Part shown: positions 1 through 9,875 of the stretch, in pieces
Layout of the letters: each line of letters begins with the position of its first letter
How positions within the stretch are numbered: position 1 is the first letter of the stretch
NCBI GenBank assembly: GCA_964397485.1
Contig: CAYNHT010000001.1
Span: forward strand, 310,001-374,000
DNA from: CAYNHT01 sp964397485
GTDB lineage: Bacteria > Bacillota_I > Bacilli_A > RF39 > UBA660
Reading direction: 5' to 3'
DNA: 64,000 nt
Program-made: the position numbers and the translations under genes
The notes under the pieces: generated by a model
The model's input: only the letters and a program-made list of their open reading frames with translations
Databases searched by the model: none
What the model was told of the DNA's origin: nothing

Positions 1-198
1 TGTTCCTTCTAGAAATTGCGCTAAAAAGCCAATGAACATGAAAAAAGAATAAAAAACTCCTATAATACCAAGAACAAAGCCTGCGACACTCTTTCCCTTT
101 GGCTTTTTTTTGATATATACATTGATAGTATTAACTCCACAATGTACACATATGACAGCCTTTTCATCAATTTTTTTCCCACAATTATAACAATACAT
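1..198 (-). CDS. Zinc-ribbon membrane protein (3' end outside window)
   Basis: The gene starts at ATG 198 behind a GGGAGG ribosome binding site and runs off the left edge, so only 66 residues are visible. The N-terminus has two CxxC knuckles (CYNCG and CVHCG) about 15 residues apart, the pattern of a short zinc-ribbon. A Lys/Pro-rich linker and a hydrophobic segment (about residues 38-60) follow. Small bacterial membrane proteins of the zinc-ribbon plus DUF4190-like type look like this; the role is unknown. The truncation is only the window edge, not decay. Confidence 0.75.
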   Translation of the reverse strand, partial: MYCYNCGKKIDEKAVICVHCGVNTINVYIKKKPKGKSVAGFVLGIIGVFYSFFMFIGFLAQFLEGT

Positions 199-354
199 AA
201 TTAACCTCCCTAAATTATACAAAAGATAATCTATAATATTTTATTATTAAATCAATTATACCATATTTTGGAAATATTGGACATAGCAATACCAATTACT
301 AAAAATAGACCACAATTTCTTTGTAATCTATCGTATTTAGTACCCGTCTATACC

Positions 355-555
355 CTACTCACTAACAATCTCTTGTACTCTACCAACAGCATTATTTTCC
401 TCAATCATTACTTTGATCCCATGCGGGTGATTTGTACTATTAGTTAGAATTTTTTTAACGTGTCCTTTAGTAAGTTTGTTAGTTCTTTGATCCTGCTTTA
501 AAACAATATTTACAAGGGAACCAATCTTAATATTTGATCTTTTTTGTCCGTTCAT
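355..555 (-). CDS. ywbE: YwbE family protein
   Basis: This is a 66-residue protein of the YwbE (DUF2196) family. It shows the typical MNGQ start, a central LKQDQRT-KLT-G-VK-ILT stretch and the NHPHGIKV motif, and its length equals the family norm. The family is a small beta-rich fold of unknown function, widespread in Bacillota. It appears to be a single gene, with non-coding DNA on both sides. Family identity is confident from sequence; no function is claimed. Confidence 0.85.
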   Translation of the reverse strand: MNGQKRSNIKIGSLVNIVLKQDQRTNKLTKGHVKKILTNSTNHPHGIKVMIEENNAVGRVQEIVSE

Positions 556-606
556 AAATGCTCCTTTAATTACTATTTCTTATATTATTTTAATACATTG
601 CAGTTC

Positions 607-1635
607 TTAAACTACATTTATTCCTTCTATATAACAATATTTAATATCCTTAAACTCTTTATATTTAAGCAAAAGATTTTCAGCTTCTTTTGAAACCTTA
701 TCTAAACGTACAATTTTATTATCTGCCTTACAAAGTGGTACAACATATCTTTTTTTTGAATCAATCGATACATAATAAACTCCTTTTGGTTCTTCATCTG
801 TTCTTTTTAATAAACTCGCTTCAGAAAATATATTCCATGTTTTTTCATTTTCTTTTATCACTTTTATTATATCACTTTCACTTAATTTATATATGTCTTT
901 AAAATATATTTTATTTGAATCGATTTGTTTTTTTAATACATCTGCAATATATTGCATTGAAAATTTATCTTCATTACTTTGAAGTGCTATACTATATTCA
1001 TAAACCGCTTTAAAAAATAACTCACCAGATTCAATGTCTTTGAATCCTATTTCAAGAACATTATCTTCATTAGATAAAACAACTATACCTTGATATACTT
1101 TTTCTATTTTTTCTAATGGCCAAATATTTAACCATATATAGACAGTATGCAAAACACCTTCTAATCTATCAGCACATAATTTTGGACTTTTATTTTCAAC
1201 TATAGGATATCTAGAAACATCTGCTACATCTTCAATTGATATTCCATCAGAGGCAAGAATACTACAAATATCAGGCGAATTTAAAATAATCTCCTTAACA
1301 CTCTTTTCTGAAGATTCCTGATTAACTGAATCACCTAACATAAAATCAATACAATGACTAAATGCTGGCGTTCCTAAATCATGAAACAAAGCAGCAAGGG
1401 TTTGAACTTTATCTTTAGTAAAATTCCATGTTATAAGTGCTGTTGCAATACTATGATCAAATCTTGTATACCAGTATCTTATATTATATAATTTATTATA
1501 ATCGCATCCACAGAATTGACCTATATTTTTTAACCTTTTTAATTCAATAGTATCAAAATATTTTTCTATAAAAAAAGGGTAATCTCCATTGCATAAAATA
1601 TCAAAATATTTTTTTAGTTCTTTATTATTTGTCAT
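607..1635 (-). CDS. HD-domain phosphohydrolase-like protein
   Basis: This 342-residue protein has an N-terminal HD domain: His61 (RFDHS), the HD doublet His85-Asp86 (LFHDLGTPAFSH) and Asp156 (CADRLEG) give the H...HD...D metal-ligand series. The arrangement resembles dGTPase/YedJ-like HD hydrolases acting on nucleotides or phosphodiesters. The C-terminal half (about 200-342) has no motif I recognise. The start is supported by GGTGG upstream of ATG 1635. It is the last gene before the tRNA-Lys-associated island, and no operon partner is visible. Substrate is unknown. Confidence 0.7.
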   Translation of the reverse strand: MTNNKELKKYFDILCNGDYPFFIEKYFDTIELKRLKNIGQFCGCDYNKLYNIRYWYTRFDHSIATALITWNFTKDKVQTLAALFHDLGTPAFSHCIDFMLGDSVNQESSEKSVKEIILNSPDICSILASDGISIEDVADVSRYPIVENKSPKLCADRLEGVLHTVYIWLNIWPLEKIEKVYQGIVVLSNEDNVLEIGFKDIESGELFFKAVYEYSIALQSNEDKFSMQYIADVLKKQIDSNKIYFKDIYKLSESDIIKVIKENEKTWNIFSEASLLKRTDEEPKGVYYVSIDSKKRYVVPLCKADNKIVRLDKVSKEAENLLLKYKEFKDIKYCYIEGINVV

Positions 1636-1683
1636 ATAACCACCATATAAATTATATCATATTATCGGCTTTATATTAAATAA

Positions 1684-1782
1684 AAAAATGTGATGGTTTA
1701 GTTTTCACATTTTCTTTTTTATTATATTTTATCTAATGGTTTCCTATACAGGATTCGAATCTATGACCCGCTGATTAAGAGT
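1684..1782 (-). pseudogene. Displaced tRNA-Lys 3' half plus terminator (oldest attachment scar)
   Basis: Positions 1737-1782 on the minus strand read as the 3' part of tRNA-Lys: the anticodon-loop core ACTCTTAATC, a variable loop, a T-arm with TTCGAAT, and a terminal CCA. The length (46 nt) equals the half at 13269-13314. The T-stem and acceptor are degraded (mismatches, acceptor ATAGGAA), so it is not functional. A hairpin with a T-run (about 1684-1712) follows, as expected behind a tRNA. No 5' half is present. I read it as the 3' half left behind by an old integration in the anticodon loop. Confidence 0.75.
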
Positions 1783-1941
1783 CGCTTTAAAGCAATATTT
1801 TTATTTGTCTTAAAACCTCATAAAGTGTAACAATCATTTATTTAAATAGCATTTTGACTTTTATCTATATTTTGTAATGTTCCCTAATATTTTATATTAT
1901 GCCGGCAAAATGCTGGTATTTCAATGCGTTGTAAATAAACA

Positions 1942-2898
1942 TTATATCTTTTTAGAATGACTGATAAACCCTTTTAATTCATCATAAGCTTGCTTGTGTA
2001 AAAATCCTTCATTATATAAAATTTTCATTTCTTCTTTTAACAAATCTTTGTTCATTTTTCTGTGTCTCAAATAAACCTCATTTATCAAATCGATATTTAG
2101 ACTATCCTTATCAAATTCTTTTATAAATTGAGTAGTTGTTTCAATAATTACATCTTTACTTTTTTTAAGTCTATCATTATATTTTCTCAATAATAACGAA
2201 TTACTATATTCTAAATTCAATAGTTCATTATATACTCTTTTCTTTTTGGATAAAAAGATAATATATTGTAAATAAGTTAACATTATTAAATCACAAAGAT
2301 TTGAAATAATTTCTGTATCCTTATCATTTAAGTTTACAATATTATCTAAATAACCAGCAATTATAGATAAAATAAATATATTATTATTTCTATAATATCC
2401 ACCTAAAAGCATAGCATCCTCAGGACTAGATTCGATTTTAATTAGCAAATCTTTGAGAGGATCTGGGTGTGCTATATTAGTAAAATATTTATATACTTCT
2501 TGCAAAGTATTTGCCTTATCACTTATACTCGGTATTTTATCAAATACATTAATTCCAAAAAATTTTTCTTGATTATTAATAATTTCTTCTTTGTATTCAG
2601 TGAAAAATTTTTCTTCCTGGTAATGATTGTAATGAACAGTTTTCATTAATAATTCCAATGCCTCGCGTGATAGAGTTATTCCACTTGTAATATTACCTTT
2701 TCCTAACAATCGATTCGATTCTATTATTATCCTTAAGGATGCACTTAAATTTAACTTTAAATAACTATCTATTTCGTTTTCCATAATTATTCTAATAAAT
2801 TCTTTAATTAACAACCTAATGAATTGATTATTCCATAATTTAATTTTACTATTTATAGGTTGCTTTTTAAATTTATATGGTATATTCGTTTTTTTCAT
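1942..2898 (-). CDS. Unknown helical protein translationally coupled to hsdS
   Basis: This 318-residue, mostly alpha-helical protein has no family I can name firmly. The middle (SREALELLMKTVHYNHY, then about 60 residues later YFTNIAHP) vaguely resembles DUF5677/AbiV-like proteins, which end a helical bundle in an (S/N)xxAHP motif; this is weak. Its start codon shares position 2898 with the stop of hsdS, so it is the last gene of the type I RM operon and is probably translated by coupling. An accessory role in defence is inferred from position only. Confidence 0.6.
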   Translation of the reverse strand: MKKTNIPYKFKKQPINSKIKLWNNQFIRLLIKEFIRIIMENEIDSYLKLNLSASLRIIIESNRLLGKGNITSGITLSREALELLMKTVHYNHYQEEKFFTEYKEEIINNQEKFFGINVFDKIPSISDKANTLQEVYKYFTNIAHPDPLKDLLIKIESSPEDAMLLGGYYRNNNIFILSIIAGYLDNIVNLNDKDTEIISNLCDLIMLTYLQYIIFLSKKKRVYNELLNLEYSNSLLLRKYNDRLKKSKDVIIETTTQFIKEFDKDSLNIDLINEVYLRHRKMNKDLLKEEMKILYNEGFLHKQAYDELKGFISHSKKI

Positions 2899-4085
2899 TA
2901 GACAAACATTTGTTGCAGTAACCCTATTTTTAATTGAGTTAAGTTACTAAACAATTCTCTTTCCTTCTCAATTTTGAAATCAATTATTGATAAAAATTTA
3001 GAGATTCTTTTTTGTTCAGAAATTATTGGAACACTTATTTGTAATAACCCTAAATCTTTAAATGAGAGACTTTGCCTTACACTTCCAATTAGATACCTTT
3101 TAATGCCTTCCTTAAACGAGTGGGTGTTTGTAAAATAATTTAGAAAATCTGGATCTAAGTTAGTTTTAAATACAGTATACATTGGACTTAATACTCCATT
3201 GTCATATTCCTTAAGTAAAGCAATGGATCCCACATTTATTCTCGAAGGATTATAAGCAAAATTATTCCTGTTAATTATTTTGTAATTATTTAAATTTGTG
3301 CTAGCTACCCTTTTATCAAAATAGTCACTTTGTAAAATAAATCCCTCTTTATTAGTAACACTTAATATTTGATAATTTTTGTTTTCTTTATTTTTTATTG
3401 AACATTGAATGATAAATTTTTTTAATTTCCCGTTTTCCCATTCTGGATATTCAATTCCAGCATAATCTTTAAATCTAATCCCTTGACTAAATACCTTTTG
3501 CATCATCCCTTTTTTATATCGTTCTAATTTGCCAATCTTATCTTCTTGTAATTCTATTCTTTTATCTACTAATGACAAGAACATTGCTATTTTATTTTGT
3601 TCTTCTAAACTAGGGGTTTTTATTTTTAGTTCTTTTAAATGACTGTTGTATAAGTGTATAACTGATATTCCCTGAGACAATTTAGCTATTTCATTTCTAT
3701 ATTTATTATTTAGAGAATATGAAAGGAAGAGCCCGTTTTCTTTAGTTTTAATTATGTTAATATCGCCGCCTATTGCAATTTTATCATCAGTATAAATACA
3801 CGAAGCAGTTGCCAAATCTACCGCAGTCTCCCCTGATGATGGAATTAATATATCATTTCTCTCAGAAAATATTAATTTATCATCAGACGTAAAATTATTT
3901 ACTTCAGTTATTTTTTCTTTATATTTAGTATATAATTCGCCATACCTCACACATTTGAAAGCACCATTTTCAACAACTGATGCTTTAGATACTCCTTTTC
4001 CTTTTGATAGTTTTGCTATTTCAGAAAGACTTATTTCTTTCCACTCACCACTGAATTCTTTAAATCTTAAACTTGGAGTATTCAT
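2898..4085 (-). CDS. hsdS: Type I restriction-modification specificity subunit
   Basis: The 395-residue HsdS determines the DNA target of the type I RM complex. Two target-recognition domains are visible: residues about 1-165, starting LRFKEFSGEW, and about 205-350, starting RFKDYAGIEYPEW. Each is followed by a conserved helical spacer (EEQNKIAMFLSLVDKRIELQ and SEQKRISKFLSIIDFKIEKE), the typical half-subunit repeat. Length is normal. It follows hsdM with a 1-nt overlap (TAATG). No inverted-repeat hsdS cassettes for phase variation are seen nearby. Confidence 0.92.
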   Translation of the reverse strand: MNTPSLRFKEFSGEWKEISLSEIAKLSKGKGVSKASVVENGAFKCVRYGELYTKYKEKITEVNNFTSDDKLIFSERNDILIPSSGETAVDLATASCIYTDDKIAIGGDINIIKTKENGLFLSYSLNNKYRNEIAKLSQGISVIHLYNSHLKELKIKTPSLEEQNKIAMFLSLVDKRIELQEDKIGKLERYKKGMMQKVFSQGIRFKDYAGIEYPEWENGKLKKFIIQCSIKNKENKNYQILSVTNKEGFILQSDYFDKRVASTNLNNYKIINRNNFAYNPSRINVGSIALLKEYDNGVLSPMYTVFKTNLDPDFLNYFTNTHSFKEGIKRYLIGSVRQSLSFKDLGLLQISVPIISEQKRISKFLSIIDFKIEKERELFSNLTQLKIGLLQQMFV

Positions 4086-5647
4086 TATAATTCCTCCAAA
4101 CCTAACTCTTTTAAATATACATTTAATTCTTTAGTGACCTCAACTATATCTTCTTCTATAAATTTAAGTGCACTTTGAACTTGTTTTATATCAATAGGCT
4201 CTTCTTCTTCAAAAGTATTTACATATCTTGGAATATTTAAGTTATAATCATTTTCTTTTATTTCATCTATTGAAGCTACATGTGCATATTTATCTATATC
4301 TTTTCTATTTTTATAAGCATTCAATATTTTTTCTATATTTTCCTCTGTTAAAGTATTTTGATTTCTTTGTTTTTCAAATTCTTTAGAAGCATCTATAAAT
4401 AAAATATCAGTATTGGTTTTACACTTTTTAAACACTAAAATAACAGTTGGTATGGCAGCTCCATAAAATAAATTTGATGGTAATCCTATTACTGTATCAA
4501 TATAATTTTTTTCTACAATATATTTTCTTATTACATCTTCCGAAGCACCTCTAAAAAGAACTCCGTGAGGTAACACCACCGCCATAACACCTTTATCATC
4601 TAAAAGGTATAACATGTGTTGAACAAATGCATAATCAGCTGTAGATTTAGGCGCTAATTTTCCATAAGCACTAAATCGTTCATCATCCAAAAATTTAGGA
4701 TCACTACTCCAATTAATGCCAAAAGGCGGATTGGCAACTATTACTTCAAATTTCATATTTAAATGTTTTTCATAAGGGTTAGTTAAAGTATTGCCATTGT
4801 AAATGTTAAATCTATTAAAAGGCACTCCATGAAGTATCATATTCATTCTTGCTAAGTTGTATGTTGTAGAAGTTAATTCTTGTCCATAAAAACTTCCTAC
4901 ATTAGCTTCTTTAGCTACTCTTAGCAATAATGATCCTGAACCACATGTTGGATCATATACTTTTTTTATTTTATCTTGATTCATCGTTACAATTTTAGCT
5001 AATATTTTTGATACCTGTTGAGGAGTATAGAATTCACCTGCTTTTTTACCTGCAGTAGCAGCGAATTTACTAATTAAATATTCATACGCATCACCAAGTA
5101 CATCTATTTCACTATCACTATGATTAAAGTTGATTTCATTAACTTTTAGCATTATTGTAGCTATTAGTTTACTTTTATCTTTTTCACCTTTACCCAGTTT
5201 AGAAGAATGCAAGTCCATATCTTCAAATAAATTTTCAAAATCATCTTGACTTGTTGTACCAAGAACAGATTCATTCAATTCATTAATTGCCTTTTCTAAC
5301 ATTGAAATATCAAATTTATTTTGCTTAATTAATTCAATTAATGAAGAATATAAATATTGCGGTTGAATAACATATCCAATTTCACTGTTATTAAGTAATT
5401 GCTCAATTAAAGCATTTCTATATTCTTTCTTTTCCCACGCTGCTTTATAGGAAATACTATCTGATTTTAACAAAGTTTTTTCCACATAATAAAGCAAATT
5501 TTCTGATAAATATCTGTAGAATATTAAACCAAGAATATAGTTTTTAAAATCACTTGCTTCCATACTGCCTCTTAAACTATTAGCCATATCCCAAAGTTTA
5601 GCATGTAATTCTTTTTGTTGAACACTCTGTTTTTGATTTGTTGTCAT
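4085..5647 (-). CDS. hsdM: Type I restriction-modification DNA methyltransferase subunit
   Basis: The 520-residue HsdM has an N-terminal helical HsdM_N domain (about 1-150) and an N6-adenine methyltransferase domain. The AdoMet-binding motif DPTCGSGSLLL lies near residue 230 and the catalytic NPPFG near 305. It methylates adenine in the site chosen by HsdS and is needed for restriction with HsdR. The start has AAGGAGTGATAAA upstream. The gene lies between the Abi-alpha-like gene (11 nt upstream) and hsdS (overlap). All key motifs are intact. Confidence 0.94.
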   Translation of the reverse strand: MTTNQKQSVQQKELHAKLWDMANSLRGSMEASDFKNYILGLIFYRYLSENLLYYVEKTLLKSDSISYKAAWEKKEYRNALIEQLLNNSEIGYVIQPQYLYSSLIELIKQNKFDISMLEKAINELNESVLGTTSQDDFENLFEDMDLHSSKLGKGEKDKSKLIATIMLKVNEINFNHSDSEIDVLGDAYEYLISKFAATAGKKAGEFYTPQQVSKILAKIVTMNQDKIKKVYDPTCGSGSLLLRVAKEANVGSFYGQELTSTTYNLARMNMILHGVPFNRFNIYNGNTLTNPYEKHLNMKFEVIVANPPFGINWSSDPKFLDDERFSAYGKLAPKSTADYAFVQHMLYLLDDKGVMAVVLPHGVLFRGASEDVIRKYIVEKNYIDTVIGLPSNLFYGAAIPTVILVFKKCKTNTDILFIDASKEFEKQRNQNTLTEENIEKILNAYKNRKDIDKYAHVASIDEIKENDYNLNIPRYVNTFEEEEPIDIKQVQSALKFIEEDIVEVTKELNVYLKELGLEEL

Positions 5648-5658
5648 TTTATCACTCC

Positions 5659-6387
5659 TTATTTAGAAAGTAAATTACTTAAATTATTAGTTCTTTGATC
5701 AAGTAAATATGCTTCATCATTTAAATCATAGAATCCATTTGCAATTGCAAATAAAATTATCCCAGTTATTGTTGGTGTAAATGAAAATGAATCTTGATCA
5801 ATTTGCCAATTACGAATAAGAGAATTTGCAAATAGACATCTCATGTAGTTTGCTATATTATTTATATTTAGCCTTGTTCTATATTCTGACAATTCTTTCA
5901 TCACACTATTGGTTTGCTTTGTAATTTTTAACCTATTTAATTCTTGACTTAAACCTATATTAGAATTATTTCCATGACATTGTTTAAAAAATATATAATA
6001 TAAGTAATAGTGCAATTGAATTTCATAACTACTCATAGAACTTAAAATATTAGTATAATACTTCATCTGATCGTCTTCGCCATTTGTAGACCTTGACGAT
6101 ATTAATATACCAGCATAATACTCTTGAATAATATCTTCTTCACATAAACTTCCTTCATAAATAACATCGTTTAAAATTCTCGGATTTACACTTTTACCAT
6201 CTTCATTTTTCTCAAAATTTATTTCTGGATTTTTATCTATAGCTTTCTGAAATATCTTATTTAAGTTGTCATATCTTTTTTCAAGATCAAAAGCCAATTT
6301 TTTCCCTAACATATCAAAGGAAGGTCCTAATAATTTTTTTAAAGCAATAGTAGATACTCCAGCTACTGTTAAAACATTAACATCCAT
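5659..6387 (-). CDS. DUF4393/Abi-alpha-like protein inside the RM operon
   Basis: This 242-residue protein is encoded between hsdR and hsdM with 11-nt gaps on both sides, so it is surely co-transcribed. The N-terminal stretch (KKLLGPSFDMLGKKLAFDLEKRYDNLNK) matches the general pattern of DUF4393 (Pfam Abi_alpha): a glycine-rich amphipathic helix followed by R-xx-N. That family is linked to abortive infection. The rest is helical with a Leu/Ile-rich C-terminus. Family assignment is by eye and tentative; the operon position argues for a defence role alongside type I RM. Confidence 0.6.
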   Translation of the reverse strand: MDVNVLTVAGVSTIALKKLLGPSFDMLGKKLAFDLEKRYDNLNKIFQKAIDKNPEINFEKNEDGKSVNPRILNDVIYEGSLCEEDIIQEYYAGILISSRSTNGEDDQMKYYTNILSSMSSYEIQLHYYLYYIFFKQCHGNNSNIGLSQELNRLKITKQTNSVMKELSEYRTRLNINNIANYMRCLFANSLIRNWQIDQDSFSFTPTITGIILFAIANGFYDLNDEAYLLDQRTNNLSNLLSK

Positions 6388-6398
6388 TTTATCACCAC

Positions 6399-9143
6399 CT
6401 ACATATATTTTTTAACGGTATTTATTATAAAATCTTTTATACTCTGAACTACACCTATTTTTTGTAAAAAGGGCAACTCTATTTCTTTATTTATTTCACC
6501 AATAGGTATAACACCACTATACTCGAATTCTTCAATAAAGTCACTTAATTTTTCATAAGAAATATTATATTCTTTAGCCATTCTTTCTATTTCTCTAACT
6601 CTTTCTTGAGTTAAGTGATTGTTATATGCTTCATCGATAGATTTATCCTTATCTAAGACTGGAACAACCTTATTTAGGAAATTTTTAATAAGTTCAGATT
6701 TGAGTCTTAATTCCTCATTATCTGTTTTATCTATTTTATCCTCAATATCGTTTATATCTTTTCTCAATGTTTCTTTATTACTTAAATCTAAGTTTTTAAT
6801 TAAATCTAAAATATATGAAACATTTATTTTGTCAGTGCGCATCAACTCAAGCTCAAAATCTATATCATCTAATATAGTTTCCTCATCTTTTTGAGCTTGT
6901 CTAGCTAAATACGTATACTTGCTCCTATAATCTTGATATTCTTGGCTTGATATTAAATTAACACTTGATTCAAAATTAAATTTTGGAAAAGTTTCTAATT
7001 TAACCAAAATTCTAGCAACTTCTCTAAATGCTAGGACAAATTCTCGTTTATCTTCTTCTCTTTCTAAATTATTAATACTGTCTAACGTTGGAGCTATCTT
7101 TTTAAGTTTAGATAAAGCTTTTTCAAATTGCTCTAAATATTCATCATAGTTTTTCATAAGAACAGTATCAACATTGTTAGTTTGAGAGAATAAAGTAATA
7201 GCTTCGTCAACTGCTTTTTTTCCCGTTTGGTAGCAGATTATATTGCCATAAGGTTTTGTTGATAATTCCACTCTATTAGTACGAGAAAAGGCTTGAATTA
7301 AATTATGATTATTCAATTTTTTATCAACATATAATGTGTTTAATCTTTTTGAATCAAATCCCGTTAAAAACATATTAACGACTAAAAGGATATCAATCTC
7401 ACCACTCTTTACCTTTTTCGTTACATCTTTAAAGTAACTTTCAAAGGTATCTGTTGAGTAATTTCTATTAAAGAGTTTATTATAGTCCTTTATAATACGT
7501 TCTAAGCTATCTCTCGAATGCTCATCTCTTCCCTCAGAGTCTTCATTATTACCATAAGTAAAAATAGCGGATATTTTTAAATCTTGATTAATACTTTTAA
7601 ACATATCATAGTACTTTACTAACATTGGAATGCTTTGAACTGCAAAAATAGCATTGTACATTCTGTTTCTTGTTTTGGTATTATGAATATCTACTATATT
7701 ATTTGCGATTATAGCAATTCTCTCATCTGCCATTAAAGCTTCTTCCGTATCAATAGCTTCTACCCTTTTATCTTCAAGTCCTTCTTTATAATTTGTAGTA
7801 CTAACATAGTCAACAGAGAAACCCAATACATTTTCGTCTTTTATTGCATCTTTTATTAGATATGTATGTAAACACTTTTCAAAGATATCCGCAGTTGTTC
7901 TTCCATCAATTGCTTTGTTTTCGATAAATCTTGGAGTACCAGTAAACCCAAAATATTGGGCTTTTTCAAAATGAACATTTATGACCTTATGCATTTCTCC
8001 AAACTGTGATCTATGACATTCATCAATAATGAATATTACTTTTTCATTTTTATATTTTTCTAATATACTGTTATATCTTGGATTTTTAATAGCATTAGCC
8101 ATTTTTTGAATAGTAGTTATAATTAAATTTTTGGCTGGATCTTCTATTTGTTTAACAAGCGTATCAGTTTTATCAGTTGTATCAACACAACCAGGATCAA
8201 ATTTATTAAATTCTTCTAAAGTTTGTCCATCTAAATCTTTTCTATCAACTAAGAAAAAAACCTTATTAATATTTGGCTCATCTTTTAATAACTGACTTGT
8301 TTTAAAAGATGTTAATGTTTTACCAGAACCAGTTGTATGCCAAACATATCCGTTATTATTGGTTTCAGTAGCCCTATTTAATATTTCTTCTGTTGCATAC
8401 ACCTGATAAGGTCTCATAATCATTAAAGCCTTATCAGTTTCATTTAACACCATATATCTAGCTATCATTTTTGAAATATGACATTTATCTAAAAAATAAA
8501 ATGCAAAGTCGCTTAAATTACTTATTCTTTCGTTTTTAACATCAGTCCAGTGAAATGTATGTGAAAAATTCAAATCACTATCACCATTGGAAAAGTACTT
8601 TGTATCTACTCCGTTGCTAATAACAAACAATTGAATATATCTATATAATCCTGTAAATGAATGTTTCCTATATCTTTGAATTTGGTTAAAAGCTTCTTTA
8701 AAATCTAATCCCCTTCTTTTTAATTCGATTTGAACTAAGGGAAGCCCGTTAATTAAAATGGTTACATCATATCGACTGGTATACTTACCAATAACAGTAG
8801 TTTGATTAGTAATTTGAAATAAATTTTTGCACCATTGTTTAGAATTAAACAACTCAATAAAAATAGTTTTCCCATTATCTCGGGTTATACTTTGTAATTG
8901 TCTTAATTCTTTAGCACTATTAAAAACACCCTTACCAGAGATGATTGTCACTAATCTATCAAATTCCCTGTCTGACAATTCAATTCCATCAAGTCTTTTT
9001 AAATTAAATTTGTTAACTTGTTTTCTAAAGTTATCAAGAAGATTTTGTTCATTATTTATAATTACTCTTTCGTAACCTTGTTTTACTAACTGTTCAATTA
9101 AATTATACTCTAATCTTGCTTCGCTTTCATAAGCACTACTCAT
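6399..9143 (-). CDS. hsdR: Type I restriction endonuclease subunit R
   Basis: HsdR (914 residues from ATG 9143) is the DNA translocase and nuclease of the RM complex. Seen in order: a PD-(D/E)xK nuclease domain with RYDVTILINGLPLVQIELKRRG near residues 125-155; a helicase Walker A (HTTGSGKT) near 275; a DEAH-like box (IIDECHRSQFGEM) near 375; motif TGTPRF; and a second RecA lobe with QAFSRTNR near 630. Length fits the short HsdR class. I chose ATG 9143 over an upstream GTG because GGAGTG sits 6 nt before it. It is the first gene of the operon hsdR - abi-like - hsdM - hsdS - unknown. Confidence 0.93.
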   Translation of the reverse strand: MSSAYESEARLEYNLIEQLVKQGYERVIINNEQNLLDNFRKQVNKFNLKRLDGIELSDREFDRLVTIISGKGVFNSAKELRQLQSITRDNGKTIFIELFNSKQWCKNLFQITNQTTVIGKYTSRYDVTILINGLPLVQIELKRRGLDFKEAFNQIQRYRKHSFTGLYRYIQLFVISNGVDTKYFSNGDSDLNFSHTFHWTDVKNERISNLSDFAFYFLDKCHISKMIARYMVLNETDKALMIMRPYQVYATEEILNRATETNNNGYVWHTTGSGKTLTSFKTSQLLKDEPNINKVFFLVDRKDLDGQTLEEFNKFDPGCVDTTDKTDTLVKQIEDPAKNLIITTIQKMANAIKNPRYNSILEKYKNEKVIFIIDECHRSQFGEMHKVINVHFEKAQYFGFTGTPRFIENKAIDGRTTADIFEKCLHTYLIKDAIKDENVLGFSVDYVSTTNYKEGLEDKRVEAIDTEEALMADERIAIIANNIVDIHNTKTRNRMYNAIFAVQSIPMLVKYYDMFKSINQDLKISAIFTYGNNEDSEGRDEHSRDSLERIIKDYNKLFNRNYSTDTFESYFKDVTKKVKSGEIDILLVVNMFLTGFDSKRLNTLYVDKKLNNHNLIQAFSRTNRVELSTKPYGNIICYQTGKKAVDEAITLFSQTNNVDTVLMKNYDEYLEQFEKALSKLKKIAPTLDSINNLEREEDKREFVLAFREVARILVKLETFPKFNFESSVNLISSQEYQDYRSKYTYLARQAQKDEETILDDIDFELELMRTDKINVSYILDLIKNLDLSNKETLRKDINDIEDKIDKTDNEELRLKSELIKNFLNKVVPVLDKDKSIDEAYNNHLTQERVREIERMAKEYNISYEKLSDFIEEFEYSGVIPIGEINKEIELPFLQKIGVVQSIKDFIINTVKKYM

Positions 9144-9152
9144 ATTAATCAC

Positions 9153-9567
9153 TCCAGACTAATTTCTATATAAATTATACCACATTTTGTGGTTTTTTTA
9201 ATGCATTTTAGAAAATTTCACACTGCATCTCTATAACAAACTTGGGCTTTTTTCTAGAATATATTTTGTTTTTTGTAAATGACACTGAATAGTGCTAATT
9301 ATTTGTTTTATAACGATATAGATAAAACAAAAAAAAGAGCTTGTAAAACAAATAAAGATATATTCTTCTCATTGATTTTATAATAAAAATTATTGCCGAG
9401 TAAAATCACGACACTATCCCAAAAAATTAAAAAGAGTTTTAATTAAAAAAATTATAATACAATTTATTTATTAAGAAAACATTACAACGAGTTGATTGCT
9501 TTATTCATATTCTATACAATAAAGTACTTCAAATATAAAATATTAAAATGTGTTTTTTAATACAAAA
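9153..9567. other. Non-coding stretch upstream of hsdR
   Basis: Apart from the hsdR promoter region (9174-9193), this stretch has no open frame with coding character. It is extremely AT-rich and has an imperfect inverted repeat (ATTTGTTTTA near 9300, TAAAACAAAT near 9345). I see no RNA gene. It looks like the decayed right end of the segment carrying the RM system. Confidence 0.5.
9174..9193 (-). promoter_or_regulatory. Promoter -10 and palindromic operator of the hsdR operon
   Basis: A minus-strand TATAAT box (9174-9179) lies 30 nt upstream of the hsdR start. It abuts a palindrome with arms ACCACA/TGTGGT (9179-9193), placed where a repressor would block RNA polymerase. No good -35 is seen. 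The binding protein is unknown. Confidence 0.45.
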
Positions 9568-9650
9568 AAGATTACAATTTTTTGCAATCCTTCTAATTTC
9601 ATATTTGGTGCCATTATAGAATTCAGCCCTATGACTCACTTATTAAGAGT
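9566..9650 (-). pseudogene. Displaced tRNA-Lys 3' half plus decayed terminator (second scar)
   Basis: Minus-strand 9606-9650 (45 nt) is a degraded tRNA-Lys 3' half. It starts at the anticodon-loop core (ACTCTTAATa, one change), continues through a mutated T-arm (GGGCTGAATTCT) and ends in ACCA. A decayed terminator (about 9568-9592, followed by AATTTCATATTTGG) lies 3' of it. The sequence on the far side of the core (9651 onward) differs from that at 1783 and 13315, as expected if different element ends were joined to the same core. Reads as an integration scar of intermediate age. Confidence 0.7.
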
Positions 9651-9875
9651 GCTTCAATGGGGTCATCGTAGGTTATTTCAACTGAAACAAATTTGTATAT
9701 TTATGGAGATTGTTATCATTTTATCTTTTTCTCGCATTTTATAACATTACATATTGTTTTAAAAAATCGTATGATATCAGTTAATTAAGCAATACAACGA
9801 ATTTGTAAAAATGTAGGTAATGAAACATCTAAAAAAATACCTAGATTAAAACTGTTTCTTTATCATATCCTACAA

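Noticed and set aside
1684..1782. Complete functional tRNA genes at the left scars
   Set aside because: Each copy lacks the acceptor 5' strand, D-arm and 5' anticodon stem, and two have broken T-stems, so none can fold as a tRNA.
9550..9744. 64-codon plus-strand open frame
   Set aside because: It crosses the tRNA-Lys relic and its terminator and has no ribosome binding site.
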